DNA of 64,000 nucleotides from Algimonas arctica (GTDB lineage Bacteria; Pseudomonadota; Alphaproteobacteria; Caulobacterales; Maricaulaceae). Numbering within the stretch: position 1 is the stretch's first letter; every line of letters starts with the position of its first letter. The stretch spans positions 1-64,000 of the forward strand of contig NZ_BMZH01000006.1 of the NCBI RefSeq assembly GCF_014652695.1, given 5' to 3'. The notes beneath the pieces are model-generated. The model made no database searches, was not told the DNA's origin, and worked only from the letters and a program-made list of their open reading frames with translations. This document shows positions 1 through 9,427 of this stretch, piece after piece. Position numbers and translations under genes: made by a program.

Positions 1-101
1 AGCTGATCGTCCCAATCGCGATGGAAGAGAAGCTCCGCTTCGCCATCCGCGAAGGTGGCCGCACAGTCGGCGCCGGCGTGGTGTCAAAAATCACGGAGTA
101 G
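1..101 (+). CDS. tuf: Elongation factor Tu, 3' end only
   Basis: This is the last 32 codons of EF-Tu, cut by the left window edge. The visible protein runs [19 protein letters not shown] and then [13 protein letters not shown] before a TAG stop at 99-101. That is the conserved domain 3 end of EF-Tu, the GTPase that brings aminoacyl-tRNA to the ribosome. It lies 105 bp upstream of rpsJ, the usual str-operon order tuf-rpsJ. Only the C-terminal strands are visible, so it cannot be told whether this is one of two tuf copies. Confidence 0.95.
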   Translation, partial: LIVPIAMEEKLRFAIREGGRTVGAGVVSKITE

Positions 102-146
102 GCCCAATCAATTTGAAGCGGGCCTGCTTCAATCCCTAACCCCGAT

Positions 147-166
147 GCGGAAGGTTATTTTTCCGC
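147..166 (+). other. Hairpin in tuf-rpsJ spacer
   Basis: The arms GCGGAA (147-152) and TTCCGC (161-166) enclose a T-rich loop, about 40 bp before the rpsJ start. Because the T tract is in the loop rather than after the stem, it is not a standard terminator. It could be an mRNA processing or leader structure. This is visual inference only. Confidence 0.35.
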
Positions 167-206
167 GTCGGATCGTTGTTTGAAAACATAAAAATAAAGT
201 AGAGCC

Positions 207-521
207 ATGGCTGCCCAAAACATCCGCATTCGGTTGAAGTCATTTGACCACCGTATCCTCGACAAGTCGACCGGCGAAATCGTCGCGACGGCCAAGCGCA
301 CAGGCGCATCGGTCCGTGGCCCAATTCCGCTGCCAACGCGCATCGAGAAATTTACGGTCAACCGGTCGCCCCACGTCAATAAAAAGTCACGCGAACAGTT
401 CGAAATTCGGACTCACAAGCGTATGCTCGACATCGTCGACCCGACACCACAAACTGTCGATGCGTTGATGAAACTCGACCTCGCCGCAGGCGTCGATGTT
501 GAGATTAAACTGGGCGCATAG
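207..521 (+). CDS. rpsJ: 30S ribosomal protein S10
   Basis: S10 (104 aa) is part of the 30S head and doubles as the NusE antitermination factor. The start [19 protein letters not shown] and the block [19 protein letters not shown] are diagnostic. Length matches the family (about 102-105 aa). It follows tuf in the same direction, but rplC does not follow directly. A large hairpin and a rho-independent terminator come right after it, so here S10 appears to be the last gene of the str-type transcript and not the first gene of an S10 operon. The Shine-Dalgarno is weak (AGAG about 3 bp before ATG). Confidence 0.98.
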   Translation: MAAQNIRIRLKSFDHRILDKSTGEIVATAKRTGASVRGPIPLPTRIEKFTVNRSPHVNKKSREQFEIRTHKRMLDIVDPTPQTVDALMKLDLAAGVDVEIKLGA

Positions 522-530
522 CGATCCCAA

Positions 531-574
531 CGAAAGGGAGCGGGTGAGCGCTAAGCGCTCAAGCTATCCCTTCG
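531..574 (+). other. Long hairpin after rpsJ
   Basis: A perfect 17-nt palindrome centred on A (TGAGCGCTAAGCGCTCA, 545-561) is flanked by outer arms GGGA/TCCC and CGAA/TTCG (531-574). It lies 15 bp upstream of the rpsJ terminator. A structure this stable would block 3' exonucleases or slow RNA polymerase before termination. Its role is inferred. Confidence 0.6.
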
Positions 575-588
575 TACGATATTATTTT

Positions 589-617
589 AAAAAGGCGTCC
601 TTCGGGGCGCCTTTTTT
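589..617 (+). terminator. Rho-independent terminator of rpsJ
   Basis: The GC-rich stem AAGGCGtcc-ttcg-gggCGCCTT with a TTCG tetraloop is flanked by A4-5 on the left and T6 on the right. The symmetry means it could also act for transcripts from the right (the permease, minus strand). Its presence inside what is usually one continuous ribosomal operon is notable. Confidence 0.85.
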
Positions 618-764
618 ATTGGCCTCATGCGGTCTTGGTCGACCAAAGAATGATGAAGGATCCCCCTTGGGTCCACAATGGAATTATCAAACTGATAGGC
701 GTGCGGGACAGCCTGATCATCCACCCTAATTTGAGCCCATCTATTCGCCGCGTTCAACGTAGAC

Positions 765-2111
765 TTAAATCCACAAGTACTGAAATCCTAGCGCCACGCC
801 CAACGCGACGGTTGACCCTAAAAGATAGGGGTTGACTCGCCCTTTGTTCACAACGGCTTGCTTGAGACTATAAGCCACAAAACCAAACAGCATGGATTTG
901 TCTAAGCTAAAAGTGAGGAATGCGATCGCACCCATGACGACGATAATAATAAGGTCAAAGTAATCTAAGCGGCTGCCGGGGTCTTTCGTGCCATATGCGG
1001 CATCAATTAACTCGGTCGTCGGTTGTAGCAGTAAGCCGACAAAGACAAGAACACCGCCAACGGCAGCAACCGGAACGAGTTGTACTAATGGGGCGAACAT
1101 TAAGCTGAGCAGCATCAATACCCCGGCAACGACGGCAACCAGTCCCGTTCTTCCGCCTTGTTTAATGGCGATAGAGCTCTCGACAAAGGTGATGATTGTC
1201 GATGTTCCCATAAGCGAACCGCCAACCGTCCCCAAACTGTCAACATAAAGGGCCGCCTTAGGGTCTTTGATTTCAGGAATATCAGCCAAATTCGTACCGC
1301 GCGTAAGGCCAATAAACTTCCCAATGCTGCCGTAAAAGTCGATCATAAAGAAGATCAATAAGGCTGCCCAAGCACGGGGGTCTGTAAAAATAATAAAGAT
1401 ATCCAAACGACCGATCGCTTGTGTGAATTGTTCAGGTTCAGCGGCGGGGGTGTCAGCCACGATTCCGAGTGGTCTGGCGACAATCGAACAAATAATAATT
1501 GCAATCAGCATGCCGGCGGGAAAGCGGAGCGGTTTCCAGGCTAAGACCACTGAAATGACTAAGCCGAGTACCAAAAGAACGAGTTTTGGATTGGCGAACT
1601 CCCCAATACCGGTCAGCAGTCCATTTTCAAAAGTCAGGACATCGGTCACAACAAGGCCGATAACTAAGACAAATATACCTACACTGGCGGTAATCGCTGC
1701 TCTTAATCCTTCTGGAATGGCATCAATAATCTTGGGTCGGATAGGTATCAACGTCAGAAGAACACACAATATCCCGGACCAGAAGACCAAACCAAGAGCT
1801 TGTTGCCAGCTAAACCCCAACGAAACGACGACGACAAAAACGAAAAAACTACTCGATTCAAGTCCGGGCGCGACAGCAAAGGGTAATTTTGAATATACCC
1901 CCATCCAAATTGTGAAGGCGGCCGATGTAACAACTGTAGCGAAGAATGCCGCGCCAGCCGGTATGCCGGATTCCGCAAGAATAGTCGGATTCACAATGAA
2001 TATATAAGACAGGCTGAGGAACAGTGCGATGCCAGCGACAACTTCTCTGAGGAGATTCGTGCCTCGCTCCTCCATAGACGATATGGTTATCTGACGAATG
2101 CTGGAGATCAT
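765..2111 (-). CDS. NCS2 family (AzgA-like) nucleobase permease
   Basis: A 448-aa polytopic inner-membrane protein of the NCS2 purine/pyrimidine:cation symporter family, AzgA (AGZA) branch. Diagnostic blocks are DFYGSIGKFIGLTRG and TSTIITFVESSIAIKQGGRTG, which match the AzgA DFYDTxGTLxG and TxFIESxxGxxxGGRTG signatures. The substrate-site segment near residues 81-90 reads APGLESSSFF rather than the usual APGMGLNAYF, so the substrate may not be adenine, guanine or hypoxanthine. Its start overlaps the stop of the upstream small membrane gene by 4 bp (ATGA), giving a two-gene minus-strand operon. It sits between rpsJ and rplC, pointing against both. Confidence 0.85.
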   Translation of the reverse strand: MISSIRQITISSMEERGTNLLREVVAGIALFLSLSYIFIVNPTILAESGIPAGAAFFATVVTSAAFTIWMGVYSKLPFAVAPGLESSSFFVFVVVVSLGFSWQQALGLVFWSGILCVLLTLIPIRPKIIDAIPEGLRAAITASVGIFVLVIGLVVTDVLTFENGLLTGIGEFANPKLVLLVLGLVISVVLAWKPLRFPAGMLIAIIICSIVARPLGIVADTPAAEPEQFTQAIGRLDIFIIFTDPRAWAALLIFFMIDFYGSIGKFIGLTRGTNLADIPEIKDPKAALYVDSLGTVGGSLMGTSTIITFVESSIAIKQGGRTGLVAVVAGVLMLLSLMFAPLVQLVPVAAVGGVLVFVGLLLQPTTELIDAAYGTKDPGSRLDYFDLIIIVVMGAIAFLTFSLDKSMLFGFVAYSLKQAVVNKGRVNPYLLGSTVALGVALGFQYLWI

Positions 2112-2551
2112 TGACCTGATTCCTTTGATTGATGTTTATGCCTATTCTTTTGACGGTTTCGGCCAATGTTCGTGCCAAGTAGGGCTCCGGTTGCACTAAA
2201 GAATGCTTTCTCGGCCATGGCTGCGGAGCCCGACTTTTCAAAAAAGACCGACCCAACCCAAACCACGCTGGCCAAGAGAAAAAGGAATAGAAAAACCGCG
2301 GTTTCCCCGGCCGATGTTTCATTCATTTCTCTGATCAAAATATCTAGGTGGCGTGAAAGCCCCCACGTGAGATTCATGACGAACCCAAACGCTGCGACAA
2401 ATGCGGCGGGAAGAAAGGATAAGACATTGCCAAGGAACGGGGGCTGACCAGCCACAAAGCAATAAGTACCAAAAAGAAATAGAGCGATTGTCACGAGCAC
2501 GATCAGAACTATTACAAGTTCGCGCTCTCCCTCTCTACGTGTATCTATCAT
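2108..2551 (-). CDS. Hypothetical small membrane protein upstream of NCS2 permease
   Basis: I do not recognise this 147-aa protein. The start MIDTRREGERELVIVLIVL is chosen because AAGGG lies 7 bp before this ATG; a longer frame starting at 2578 has no such site. It shows about three hydrophobic segments (residues about 11-33, 41-62 and 84-103) and a basic tail rich in Asn, Arg, Lys and His. It is the first gene of a minus-strand pair and is translationally coupled to the permease, so it may assist or regulate the transporter. That role is inferred from position only. Confidence 0.65.
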   Translation of the reverse strand: MIDTRREGERELVIVLIVLVTIALFLFGTYCFVAGQPPFLGNVLSFLPAAFVAAFGFVMNLTWGLSRHLDILIREMNETSAGETAVFLFLFLLASVVWVGSVFFEKSGSAAMAEKAFFSATGALLGTNIGRNRQKNRHKHQSKESGQ

Positions 2552-2896
2552 GTATACACCCTTAATGTTCTGAGGCACCGAAAGTCAATTACGTAGGCGC
2601 TATATATTTTTACAACTTTAAGGTGTGTATCCTGAACGTAAATGTGAAAGGTGAGGCAATCTGCACTTCTGCTGTTGACGACTCGGAATCATCTCCATAA
2701 AGCCCGCGATGTTCATAGCTGGCAGTGCTTAGGCAGACGCGGCTCACGACATTGGACTAAAAGACGGCCAGACGCTCTGATAGCGTGCTGGCCTGATTTT
2801 GTATTTGTCGTTAGTCTATCTCCCAAAACACTGTTCATATGACGCCCGAAGACCAATGAGGGTCATCAGGTGTACTTCATGAAGGATAACCTACTG
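2552..2896. other. Divergent intergenic region: start of the L3 operon
   Basis: This 345-bp gap lies between the divergent small membrane gene and rplC. Because rpsJ ends in its own terminator, the promoter of the long L3-to-L17 transcript should be here. The best hexamer seen is TTGACG at 2675-2680, but the partner at the right distance (CATAAA, 15-bp spacer) is poor. An AT-rich stretch near 2600-2625 could serve the minus-strand genes. No convincing gene is present; a 63-codon frame at 2651-2842 has no ribosome site or recognisable product. Confidence 0.4.
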
Positions 2897-3646
2897 ATGC
2901 AACGATCAGGATTATTGGCGCGCAAACTCGGGATGACCCGGGTTTATGACGACGCCGGCAACCATATCGCTGTCACTGTTCTGGACCTGCAAGGGTGTCA
3001 GGTTGTGGCGCAAAAAACTCCTGAGCGCGACGGCTACGCCGCTTTGCAGCTCGGTTCTGGTGAAGCGAAGGTCAAACGCGTGTCTAAAGCGGAGCGCGAG
3101 CGCTTCGGTAAAGCGGGCGTAACGCCGAAACAGAAACTCGTCGAATTCCGCGTTTCTCCGGATAATATGATCGAAGTCGGCGCAGCGATGTCTGCGGAGC
3201 ACTTTGTTCCGGGTCAGAAAATCGACGCCTCCGGCATTACTGTCGGTAAGGGTTTCGCTGGCGCGATGAAGCGTCACAATTTTGGTGGTCTTCGGGCCAC
3301 ACACGGTGTGTCAATCTCACACCGTTCACACGGCTCTACAGGGCAGTGTCAGGATCCGGGCCGCGTCTTCAAAGGTAAGAAGATGGCGGGTCACATGGGT
3401 GCGGTTCGCCGGACTTTGCAAAACCTGACGGTTGCACGTGTTGATGCTGAAGAGGGTCTGGTTTTGGTTCACGGACACGTTCCGGGTTCCAAGGGTGCGT
3501 GGATTGAGTTGCGTGACGCTGTCAAAGGCGTGAAAGCAACGGATCTGCCGATGCCAGGTAAATTTACAATGGACGCGCCTAAAGCTTCTAAAGCAAAGGC
3601 GGCTCCGGCTGCTGATGCTGCGGCGTCTAAAGGCGAGGAAGAGTAG
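2897..3646 (+). CDS. rplC: 50S ribosomal protein L3
   Basis: L3 (249 aa) nucleates 50S assembly near the peptidyl transferase centre. The N-terminus [17 protein letters not shown] and the central [27 protein letters not shown] block (around residues 145-170) are typical. The ATG at 2897 is preferred over an in-frame upstream ATG because it matches the family N-terminus and has AAGGA 10 bp upstream. The C-terminus has an Ala/Lys-rich tail, as in other alphaproteobacterial L3. It is the first gene of the long ribosomal transcript here, 2 bp before rplD. Confidence 0.98.
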   Translation: MQRSGLLARKLGMTRVYDDAGNHIAVTVLDLQGCQVVAQKTPERDGYAALQLGSGEAKVKRVSKAERERFGKAGVTPKQKLVEFRVSPDNMIEVGAAMSAEHFVPGQKIDASGITVGKGFAGAMKRHNFGGLRATHGVSISHRSHGSTGQCQDPGRVFKGKKMAGHMGAVRRTLQNLTVARVDAEEGLVLVHGHVPGSKGAWIELRDAVKGVKATDLPMPGKFTMDAPKASKAKAAPAADAAASKGEEE

Positions 3647-3648
3647 TC

Positions 3649-4269
3649 ATGAAGATCGATGTGACAACACTCGACGGCAAAAAGGGCGGCTCTGTCGACC
3701 TTGATGACGCTGTCTTTGGCCAAGAGCCACGCAAAGATATCCTGCACCGCATGGTCCGCTATCAGCTAGCCAAGCGCCAAGCAGGCACACACCAAGTGCA
3801 AGAGCGCGGCGATGTCTCTAAGACAACGAAGCGTATTGGTAATCAAAAAGGCGGCGGTTCAGCGCGTCACGGTAACGGATCTGTGTCACAGTTCCGCGGC
3901 GGTGCAAAAGCGCACGGTCCACGCACACGCAGCCACGCGCATGACCTGACGAAAAAGGTCCGCAAAATGGCATTGCGTCACGCTTTGTCAGCCAAGCAAT
4001 CAGCGGGTGAGTTGATCATCGTTGATACGCTGAGCATCAAAAAAGCCAAAACAGCCATGTTGCGCAAGCAACTCGAAGCGATGGGCGTGACAAATGCGCT
4101 GATCGTGGGTGGTTCTGAGGTTGATACGGTCTTTGGTCGCGCTGCACGCAACATTCCAAACATCGACGTGCTGCCAAGCCAAGGTGCCAACGTGTATGAC
4201 ATTCTACGTCGTCACACATTGGTCTTGTCTAAAGACGCTGTCGAAGCCCTGCAGGAGCGTCTAAAATGA
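3649..4269 (+). CDS. rplD: 50S ribosomal protein L4
   Basis: L4 (206 aa) lines the peptide exit tunnel. The motif [22 protein letters not shown] followed by [11 protein letters not shown] (residues about 63-97) is the conserved tunnel loop. In gammaproteobacteria L4 represses the S10 operon; since S10 is detached here, any such control would act on another leader. It starts 2 bp after rplC and overlaps rplW by 4 bp (ATGA). Confidence 0.98.
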   Translation: MKIDVTTLDGKKGGSVDLDDAVFGQEPRKDILHRMVRYQLAKRQAGTHQVQERGDVSKTTKRIGNQKGGGSARHGNGSVSQFRGGAKAHGPRTRSHAHDLTKKVRKMALRHALSAKQSAGELIIVDTLSIKKAKTAMLRKQLEAMGVTNALIVGGSEVDTVFGRAARNIPNIDVLPSQGANVYDILRRHTLVLSKDAVEALQERLK

Positions 4270-4562
4270 GCGCGAACGCCAAACATTATGATACAGTTCT
4301 GACACCCGTCATTACTGAAAAATCGACTATCGTCGCTGAGAACAACCAGATTGTTTTCCAAGTGCCTTTGTCTGCCACGAAGCCGGAAATAAAAACTGCT
4401 GTCGAACAGCTGTTCAATGTCTCCGTCATGGCCGTCAACACGATCTTGACCAAAGGGAAGACAAAGCGCTTTCGTGGTCGTCCGGGTCGTCGGAATGACG
4501 TCAAGAAGGCCATTGTTACGCTGAAAGACGGCGACACCATCGACATTGCGACGGGGCTCTAG
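4266..4562 (+). CDS. rplW: 50S ribosomal protein L23
   Basis: L23 (98 aa) sits at the exit tunnel mouth and docks trigger factor and SRP. The N-terminal [18 protein letters not shown] and the basic segment [21 protein letters not shown] are typical. Length is normal. It is coupled to rplD by a 4-bp overlap and lies 4 bp before rplB. Confidence 0.97.
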   Translation: MSANAKHYDTVLTPVITEKSTIVAENNQIVFQVPLSATKPEIKTAVEQLFNVSVMAVNTILTKGKTKRFRGRPGRRNDVKKAIVTLKDGDTIDIATGL

Positions 4563-4566
4563 AACC

Positions 4567-5403
4567 ATGGCATTGAAGACATTTAACCCAACAAGCCCAT
4601 CGCGGCGTCACCTGGTTCAGGTTGACCGTAGCGAGTTGCACAAAGGGCGTCCTGAAAAGGCGCTTACTGAAGGTCTGACAAAGACCGGCGGTCGCAACAA
4701 CACAGGCCGCATTACATCTCGCCGTCAGGGCGGGGGTCACAAGCGCCTTTACCGGATGATTGATTTCAAACGGAATAAGGTTGGCATGGAAGCCACAGTT
4801 GTCCGTTTGGAATATGATCCGAACCGGACCGCTTTCATCGCATTGATCCAGTATAAAGACGGCGAAAAAGCTTACATCCTTGCGCCACAACGCCTCGCGG
4901 CAGGTGACACAGTCTTGTCAGCCGAAAAAGCAGACGTGAAGCCGGGCAATACCATGCCGCTTCGCTCTATGCCTGTCGGGACAATCGTTCATAACATCGA
5001 AATGAAGCCAGGTAAGGGCGGGCAGATTGCTCGTTCCGCCGGTGCCTATGCGCAGCTTGTCGGTCGGTCTGAAGGTTACGCGCAGGTGCGTCTGAAATCA
5101 GGCGAGATGCGGATGATCCACCAGACATGTCTTGCGACTGTTGGGGCGGTTTCCAACCCGGATCACATGAACATTAACCTCGGTAAAGCTGGCCGTAAGC
5201 GTTGGTTGGGCGTTCGTCCTTCTGTTCGCGGTGTGGCCATGAACCCGGTCGATCACCCCCACGGTGGTGGTGAAGGTCGGACATCCGGTGGTCGTCACCC
5301 TGTGACACCTTGGGGTAAGCCGACGAAGGGCGCACGGACGCGCTCGAACAAGGCTACTGACAAATTCATCATTCGTTCGCGTCATGCGAAGAAGAAGCGC
5401 TAG
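4567..5403 (+). CDS. rplB: 50S ribosomal protein L2
   Basis: L2 (278 aa) is needed for subunit joining and peptidyl transfer. The near-invariant block [20 protein letters not shown], which contains the functionally important histidine, and the end [12 protein letters not shown] identify it. The start at 4567 ([11 protein letters not shown]) is chosen over an upstream in-frame ATG at 4546, which would lie within rplW and adds non-family residues. Confidence 0.98.
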   Translation: MALKTFNPTSPSRRHLVQVDRSELHKGRPEKALTEGLTKTGGRNNTGRITSRRQGGGHKRLYRMIDFKRNKVGMEATVVRLEYDPNRTAFIALIQYKDGEKAYILAPQRLAAGDTVLSAEKADVKPGNTMPLRSMPVGTIVHNIEMKPGKGGQIARSAGAYAQLVGRSEGYAQVRLKSGEMRMIHQTCLATVGAVSNPDHMNINLGKAGRKRWLGVRPSVRGVAMNPVDHPHGGGEGRTSGGRHPVTPWGKPTKGARTRSNKATDKFIIRSRHAKKKR

Positions 5404-5417
5404 GAAAGGACGAAACT

Positions 5418-5696
5418 ATGCCACGTTCCGTCTGGAAAGGGCCGTTTGTTGACGGTTACCTTCTGAAAAAGGCCGAGGCTTCTCATGCCGAAGGTCGTCG
5501 TAAACCGATCAAGACATGGTCGCGTCGTTCGACAATTATGCCAAATTTTGTAGGCCTGACATTTCAGGTTCATAATGGCCGAAAATTCGTGCCTGTGCTC
5601 GTCGATGAAGACATGGTCGGTCACAAGCTCGGTGAATTTTCGCCAACCCGCACTTATTACGGCCACGCGGCTGATAAAAAAGCCAAGCGGAGATAG
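5418..5696 (+). CDS. rpsS: 30S ribosomal protein S19
   Basis: S19 (92 aa) is a 30S head protein next to S13. The start [20 protein letters not shown] and the segment [27 protein letters not shown] are diagnostic. An AGGAAAGGA Shine-Dalgarno precedes the ATG. It is in the usual order between rplB and rplV. Confidence 0.98.
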   Translation: MPRSVWKGPFVDGYLLKKAEASHAEGRRKPIKTWSRRSTIMPNFVGLTFQVHNGRKFVPVLVDEDMVGHKLGEFSPTRTYYGHAADKKAKRR

Positions 5697-5702
5697 AGAC
5701 CG

Positions 5703-6089
5703 ATGGGTAAGCAAAAACAACCGCGTCGGCTCGCCGACAATGAAGCGCGCGCTAAGCTGCGTATGATCCGCATCTCGCCGATCAAACTGAACCTTGTGGC
5801 TCAGTTGATCCGTGGCAAGAAAGTGGACGTCGCCTTGGCTGACTTGGAATTCTCGCATAAGCGGATTTCCGGTGACGTGAAAAAGGTGCTGGAAAGCGCG
5901 ATCGCGAACGCTGAGAACAACCATAATCTGGACATCGATAATCTGATCGTTTCCGAAGCCTATGTCGGTAAGAACTTCGTTATGAAGCGCTTCCGGGCCC
6001 GGGCTCGCGGTCGCGGCGCGCAGATTCTCAAGCCGTTTTCCGAGCTGACAATTGTCGTCAAGGAAGTGTCTGAAGAGGAGGCCGCGTAA
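5703..6089 (+). CDS. rplV: 50S ribosomal protein L22
   Basis: L22 (128 aa) extends a beta-hairpin into the exit tunnel. The segment [20 protein letters not shown] and the C-terminal [23 protein letters not shown] (hairpin plus end strand) are typical. The stop and the rpsC start share one base (TAATG), so translation is coupled. Confidence 0.98.
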   Translation: MGKQKQPRRLADNEARAKLRMIRISPIKLNLVAQLIRGKKVDVALADLEFSHKRISGDVKKVLESAIANAENNHNLDIDNLIVSEAYVGKNFVMKRFRARARGRGAQILKPFSELTIVVKEVSEEEAA

Positions 6090-6838
6090 TGGGTCAGAAG
6101 ATCAATCCGATCGGCCTTCGCCTCGGTATCAATCGCACTTGGCAGTCACGCTGGTATGCCAACACGAACGATTTTGGTGATTTGCTTCACCAAGATCTGA
6201 CGATCCGGAATTTCCTGACGTCAGAACTTAAAAACGCCTCTGTGTCTCGCATCGTTATCGAGCGTCCGCACAAAACATGCCGCATCACAATCTACACGGC
6301 GCGTCCGGGTGTTGTGATCGGTAAAAAAGGCGCTGACATTGAAAGCCTGCGTCTACGTGTTGCGACGATGGTTGATGGCGAAGTGTTCATCAATCTTGTC
6401 GAAGTCCGCAAGCCGGAAGTCGATGCGAACCTCGTTGCTGAAGGCATTGCCCAACAGCTTGAACGTCGCGTCTCTTTCCGTCGCGCCATGAAGCGGTCGC
6501 TGCAAAGCGCGATGCGCATGGGTGCTAAAGGCTGTAAGATCAAATTGGGTGGACGTCTTGGCGGTGCCGAGATTGCCCGGGTTGAACAATATCAAGAAGG
6601 TGCCGTGCCGTTGCATACATTGCGCGCCGACATCGACTACGGGACTGCACGCGCGATGACTGCCATGGGCATCATCGGGATCAAAGTGTGGATCAATAAA
6701 GGCGAGATCATGGAGCATGACCCATATGCCCATGAACGCCGTATGACAGAGCAGGGCGATACACGCTCGCGCGCAGGCGGCGACCGGGGCGGTCGTGGTG
6801 GCGATCGCGGCGGACGACGTCCAGCTCGTACGAACTAG
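6089..6838 (+). CDS. rpsC: 30S ribosomal protein S3
   Basis: S3 (249 aa) forms part of the mRNA entry channel. It has an N-terminal KH type-2 domain with the loop [11 protein letters not shown] (residues about 72-82), then the S3 C-terminal domain [20 protein letters not shown]. The tail after residue about 225 is Gly/Arg/Asp-rich ([13 protein letters not shown]), longer than in E. coli S3 and common in alphaproteobacteria. Confidence 0.98.
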   Translation: MGQKINPIGLRLGINRTWQSRWYANTNDFGDLLHQDLTIRNFLTSELKNASVSRIVIERPHKTCRITIYTARPGVVIGKKGADIESLRLRVATMVDGEVFINLVEVRKPEVDANLVAEGIAQQLERRVSFRRAMKRSLQSAMRMGAKGCKIKLGGRLGGAEIARVEQYQEGAVPLHTLRADIDYGTARAMTAMGIIGIKVWINKGEIMEHDPYAHERRMTEQGDTRSRAGGDRGGRGGDRGGRRPARTN

Positions 6839-6850
6839 GAGGCAGGCGAG

Positions 6851-7270
6851 ATGCGTCAGCCAAAGAGAACCAAGTTCCGCAAAGCCCATAAGGGTCGGAT
6901 TAAAGGCACTGCCAAAGGTGGCACGGCCCTGAATTTCGGCTCCTACGGTCTTAAGGCTCTCGAGCCTGAGCGGGTAACAGCACGCCAGATCGAAGCGACT
7001 CGTCGCGCGATCACGCGTCACATGAAACGTGCCGGTCGCGTGTGGATCCGGATTTTCCCGGATGTGCCAGTGACAAAAAAGCCTACTGAAGTCCGTATGG
7101 GTAAAGGTAAGGGTTCGGTTGAATTCTGGGCCTGTAAGGTCAAGCCGGGTCGTGTCATGTTCGAAATCGACGGTGTTAGCGATGAAGTCGCTCGCGAAGC
7201 TCTGCGCCTCGGCGCTGCGAAGCTTCCGATCAAGACAAGAATCGTCACACGTCCGGGTGAGGGCAACTAA
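6851..7270 (+). CDS. rplP: 50S ribosomal protein L16
   Basis: L16 (139 aa) helps form the A-site of the 50S. The start [19 protein letters not shown] and [20 protein letters not shown] are typical; the MGKGKG segment follows. A GGAGGC-type Shine-Dalgarno lies just upstream. It is 1 bp from rpmC. Confidence 0.98.
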   Translation: MRQPKRTKFRKAHKGRIKGTAKGGTALNFGSYGLKALEPERVTARQIEATRRAITRHMKRAGRVWIRIFPDVPVTKKPTEVRMGKGKGSVEFWACKVKPGRVMFEIDGVSDEVAREALRLGAAKLPIKTRIVTRPGEGN

Positions 7271-7271
7271 A

Positions 7272-7508
7272 ATGGCCGATAAAAATCTCAAAGTTGGCGA
7301 ATTGCGCCAGATGACTGACGATCAGTTGTCGGAAAAGCTGTTGATGCTCAAGAAAGAGCAATTCAACCTGCGCTTCCAAGATGCAACCGGTCAGCTTCAA
7401 AGCACAGCACGCGTTCGTGAAGTTCGCCGGGCTGTTGCGCGGGTCAAAACACTTCAAGTCCAGCGTAAAGCCACGGCTACGAAGACTGACAAGAAAGCGG
7501 AGGCGTAA
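7272..7508 (+). CDS. rpmC: 50S ribosomal protein L29
   Basis: L29 (78 aa) lies near the exit tunnel with L23. The core [20 protein letters not shown] and [20 protein letters not shown] is the family signature. The start MADKNLKVG at 7272 is used; the frame stays open upstream into rplP but those residues are not L29. The Lys/Ala tail after residue 65 is slightly longer than usual. Confidence 0.97.
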   Translation: MADKNLKVGELRQMTDDQLSEKLLMLKKEQFNLRFQDATGQLQSTARVREVRRAVARVKTLQVQRKATATKTDKKAEA

Positions 7509-7513
7509 GCGCT

Positions 7514-7747
7514 ATGCCAAAACGTATTCTGCGAGGCACAGTGGTGTCTGATAAGGGTAACAAGACAATCGTCGTCAAAGTTGAGCGTCAGTTCCTGCAC
7601 CCGCTGCTGAAAAAGACAATTCGTCGGTCCAAGCGTTACGCGGCACACGACGAGCAAAACGTGCACAAAGTAGGCGATAAAGTTCGCATTATTGAGTGCC
7701 CGCCCAAGAGCAAAACCAAGACCTGGGAAGTCGTCACATCTGCTTAG
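7514..7747 (+). CDS. rpsQ: 30S ribosomal protein S17
   Basis: S17 (77 aa) is an OB-fold primary 16S binder. [21 protein letters not shown] and the block KYAAHDE-like [21 protein letters not shown] are typical. It is followed by a 38-bp gap before rplN. Confidence 0.97.
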   Translation: MPKRILRGTVVSDKGNKTIVVKVERQFLHPLLKKTIRRSKRYAAHDEQNVHKVGDKVRIIECPPKSKTKTWEVVTSA

Positions 7748-7785
7748 GCAGATGTGCGCGAGACTCCCAAGCTTAGGAGAGACCA

Positions 7786-8154
7786 ATGATTCAGATGCAA
7801 TCCAATCTGGAGGTCGCGGATAATTCCGGGGCCCGCCGCGTGCAGTGCATCAAGGTGCTGGGCGGATCAAAACGCCGCTACGCACATGTTGGCGACACGA
7901 TTGTCGTTTCTGTGAAGGAAGCCATTCCTCGCGGTAAAGTAAAAAAGGGTGACGTCCGTAAGGCCGTCGTCGTTCGTGTTCGTAAGGACATTCAACGTCG
8001 TGACGGCTCTGTCATCCGCTTTGATGGCAATGCTGCCGTCATTATCAATAATAACGGCGAGCCCATCGGCACGCGGATCTTTGGCCCTGTTCCTCGCGAA
8101 CTGCGTGCTAAGAACCACATGAAGATCGTCTCGCTCGCACCTGAGGTGCTGTAG
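7786..8154 (+). CDS. rplN: 50S ribosomal protein L14
   Basis: L14 (122 aa) contacts 16S rRNA in an inter-subunit bridge. [20 protein letters not shown] and the end [14 protein letters not shown] match the family at full length. The Shine-Dalgarno TAGGAGAG lies 5-6 bp before the ATG. Confidence 0.98.
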   Translation: MIQMQSNLEVADNSGARRVQCIKVLGGSKRRYAHVGDTIVVSVKEAIPRGKVKKGDVRKAVVVRVRKDIQRRDGSVIRFDGNAAVIINNNGEPIGTRIFGPVPRELRAKNHMKIVSLAPEVL

Positions 8155-8156
8155 TC

Positions 8157-8477
8157 ATGGCTGCGAAGATCAAAAAAGGCGACTATGTTGTCGTCATCGC
8201 CGGTGCGGATAAAGGCAAGAAGGGCAACGTCCTTCGTGTCATTCCTAAAGAGGACCGTGTTGTTGTCGAAGGCGTTCGCGTTGTAAAACGTCACGTCCGG
8301 GCCAGTCAGACTGACCCTGAAGGCGGCATCAAACAGTTCGAAGCCCCGATCCACATTTCCAATGTCGCGCACATCGATCCCCGTGATGATGTTCCAACGC
8401 GCGTTGGTTTCAAGACGCTCAAGGATGGTAAAAAAGTCCGCGTCGCCCGTAAATCGGGAGAAGTCATCGATGTCTAA
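8157..8477 (+). CDS. rplX: 50S ribosomal protein L24
   Basis: L24 (106 aa) is a 50S assembly initiator with an N-terminal KOW motif ([20 protein letters not shown], residues about 5-24). It ends with [20 protein letters not shown]. It starts 2 bp after rplN, and its last 8 bp overlap the start of rplE. Confidence 0.98.
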   Translation: MAAKIKKGDYVVVIAGADKGKKGNVLRVIPKEDRVVVEGVRVVKRHVRASQTDPEGGIKQFEAPIHISNVAHIDPRDDVPTRVGFKTLKDGKKVRVARKSGEVIDV

Positions 8478-9024
8478 GCCTTATGAACCTCGCCTCGCGG
8501 CCGTCTATCGTGACGAGATCCGCCCGGCCCTTAAAGAGCAGTTTGGTTATTCCAACGAGCTTCAGATTCCCACGGTCGAAAAAGTCGTCCTTAATATGGG
8601 TCTCGGTGAAGGCGTTGCGGATAAGAAAAAAGTCCAAGCTGCGATCGAAGAGCTCACACTGATTGCGGGTCAAAAACCTGTTCCGACAATCGCCAAACAA
8701 TCCATTGCGGGCTTTAAGCTTCGTGACGGCATGATCATTGGCGCCAAAGTCACGCTCCGTCGTGACCGGATGTGGGAATTTTTGGATCGTCTAACCAACA
8801 TTGCACTGCCGCGCGTTCGTGACTTTCGCGGACTGAACGCTAAGAGCTTTGACGGTAATGGGAACTTTGCCATGGGTCTGAATGACCTGTTGGTTTTCCC
8901 AGAGATCAGCTATGACAAGTCCGATGCCACTCGTGGTATGGATATCGTGGTGCAAACCAGCGCCAAAACAGATGAAGAAGCCAAGGCATTGTTGGCCGCG
9001 CTTTCGTTCCCCTTCCGTAAATAA
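8470..9024 (+). CDS. rplE: 50S ribosomal protein L5
   Basis: L5 (184 aa) binds 5S rRNA and contacts P-site tRNA. The blocks [20 protein letters not shown] and [19 protein letters not shown], followed by DLLVFPEI, are typical. The start [17 protein letters not shown] at 8470 overlaps rplX by 8 bp; longer in-frame extensions lie within rplX and are rejected. Confidence 0.98.
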   Translation: MSKPYEPRLAAVYRDEIRPALKEQFGYSNELQIPTVEKVVLNMGLGEGVADKKKVQAAIEELTLIAGQKPVPTIAKQSIAGFKLRDGMIIGAKVTLRRDRMWEFLDRLTNIALPRVRDFRGLNAKSFDGNGNFAMGLNDLLVFPEISYDKSDATRGMDIVVQTSAKTDEEAKALLAALSFPFRK

Positions 9025-9060
9025 TCGGACGTCGGACCAAAAGCGAACGCAACGAGCTAA

Positions 9061-9094
9061 GCGGGAACCCCTCAACATATAGGGTTCTCCCCGC
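9061..9094 (+). other. Hairpin in rplE-rpsN spacer
   Basis: The arms GCGGG-AACCC (9061-9070) and GGGTT-CT-CCCCGC (9082-9094) pair across a short AT loop. There is no T tract, so it is not a classical terminator. The stem ends a few bases before the AGGAG ribosome site of rpsN, so folding could affect rpsN translation. Confidence 0.45.
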
Positions 9095-9110
9095 ACAGGA
9101 GAAAATTTGA

Positions 9111-9416
9111 ATGGCTAAAGTCAGTTCAGTCGAACGCAATCTAAAGCGTCAACGTTTGGTGGCTCAGTATGCCGCGAAACGCGCACTGCTTAAAGATATT
9201 GCCCGCGACAAAGACCTTCCGGTCGAAGAGCGTTTCGGCGCTCAGTTGAAACTTGCGGCCTTGCCGCGGAATTCAGCCCCTTCGCGTATCCGTAACCGTT
9301 GTCAGGTTACCGGTCGTCCGCGCGGTTATTACCGGAAAATGAAAATGAGCCGGATCGCATTGCGCGAATACGGTAGCCAGGGTCTGATCCCTGGTCTCAC
9401 GAAATCCAGTTGGTAG
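9111..9416 (+). CDS. rpsN: 30S ribosomal protein S14 (zinc-free type)
   Basis: S14 (101 aa) is the long class without a CxxC zinc ribbon. [21 protein letters not shown] and [20 protein letters not shown], with the end [11 protein letters not shown], identify it. It follows an 86-bp spacer with a hairpin and has a good AGGAG site. Confidence 0.97.
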   Translation: MAKVSSVERNLKRQRLVAQYAAKRALLKDIARDKDLPVEERFGAQLKLAALPRNSAPSRIRNRCQVTGRPRGYYRKMKMSRIALREYGSQGLIPGLTKSSW

Positions 9417-9427
9417 GAGGGTAGACC

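Noticed and set aside
2651-2842. 63-codon open frame in the rplC upstream region
   Set aside because: No ribosome site, a composition unlike a protein, and it lies where the L3 operon promoter is expected.
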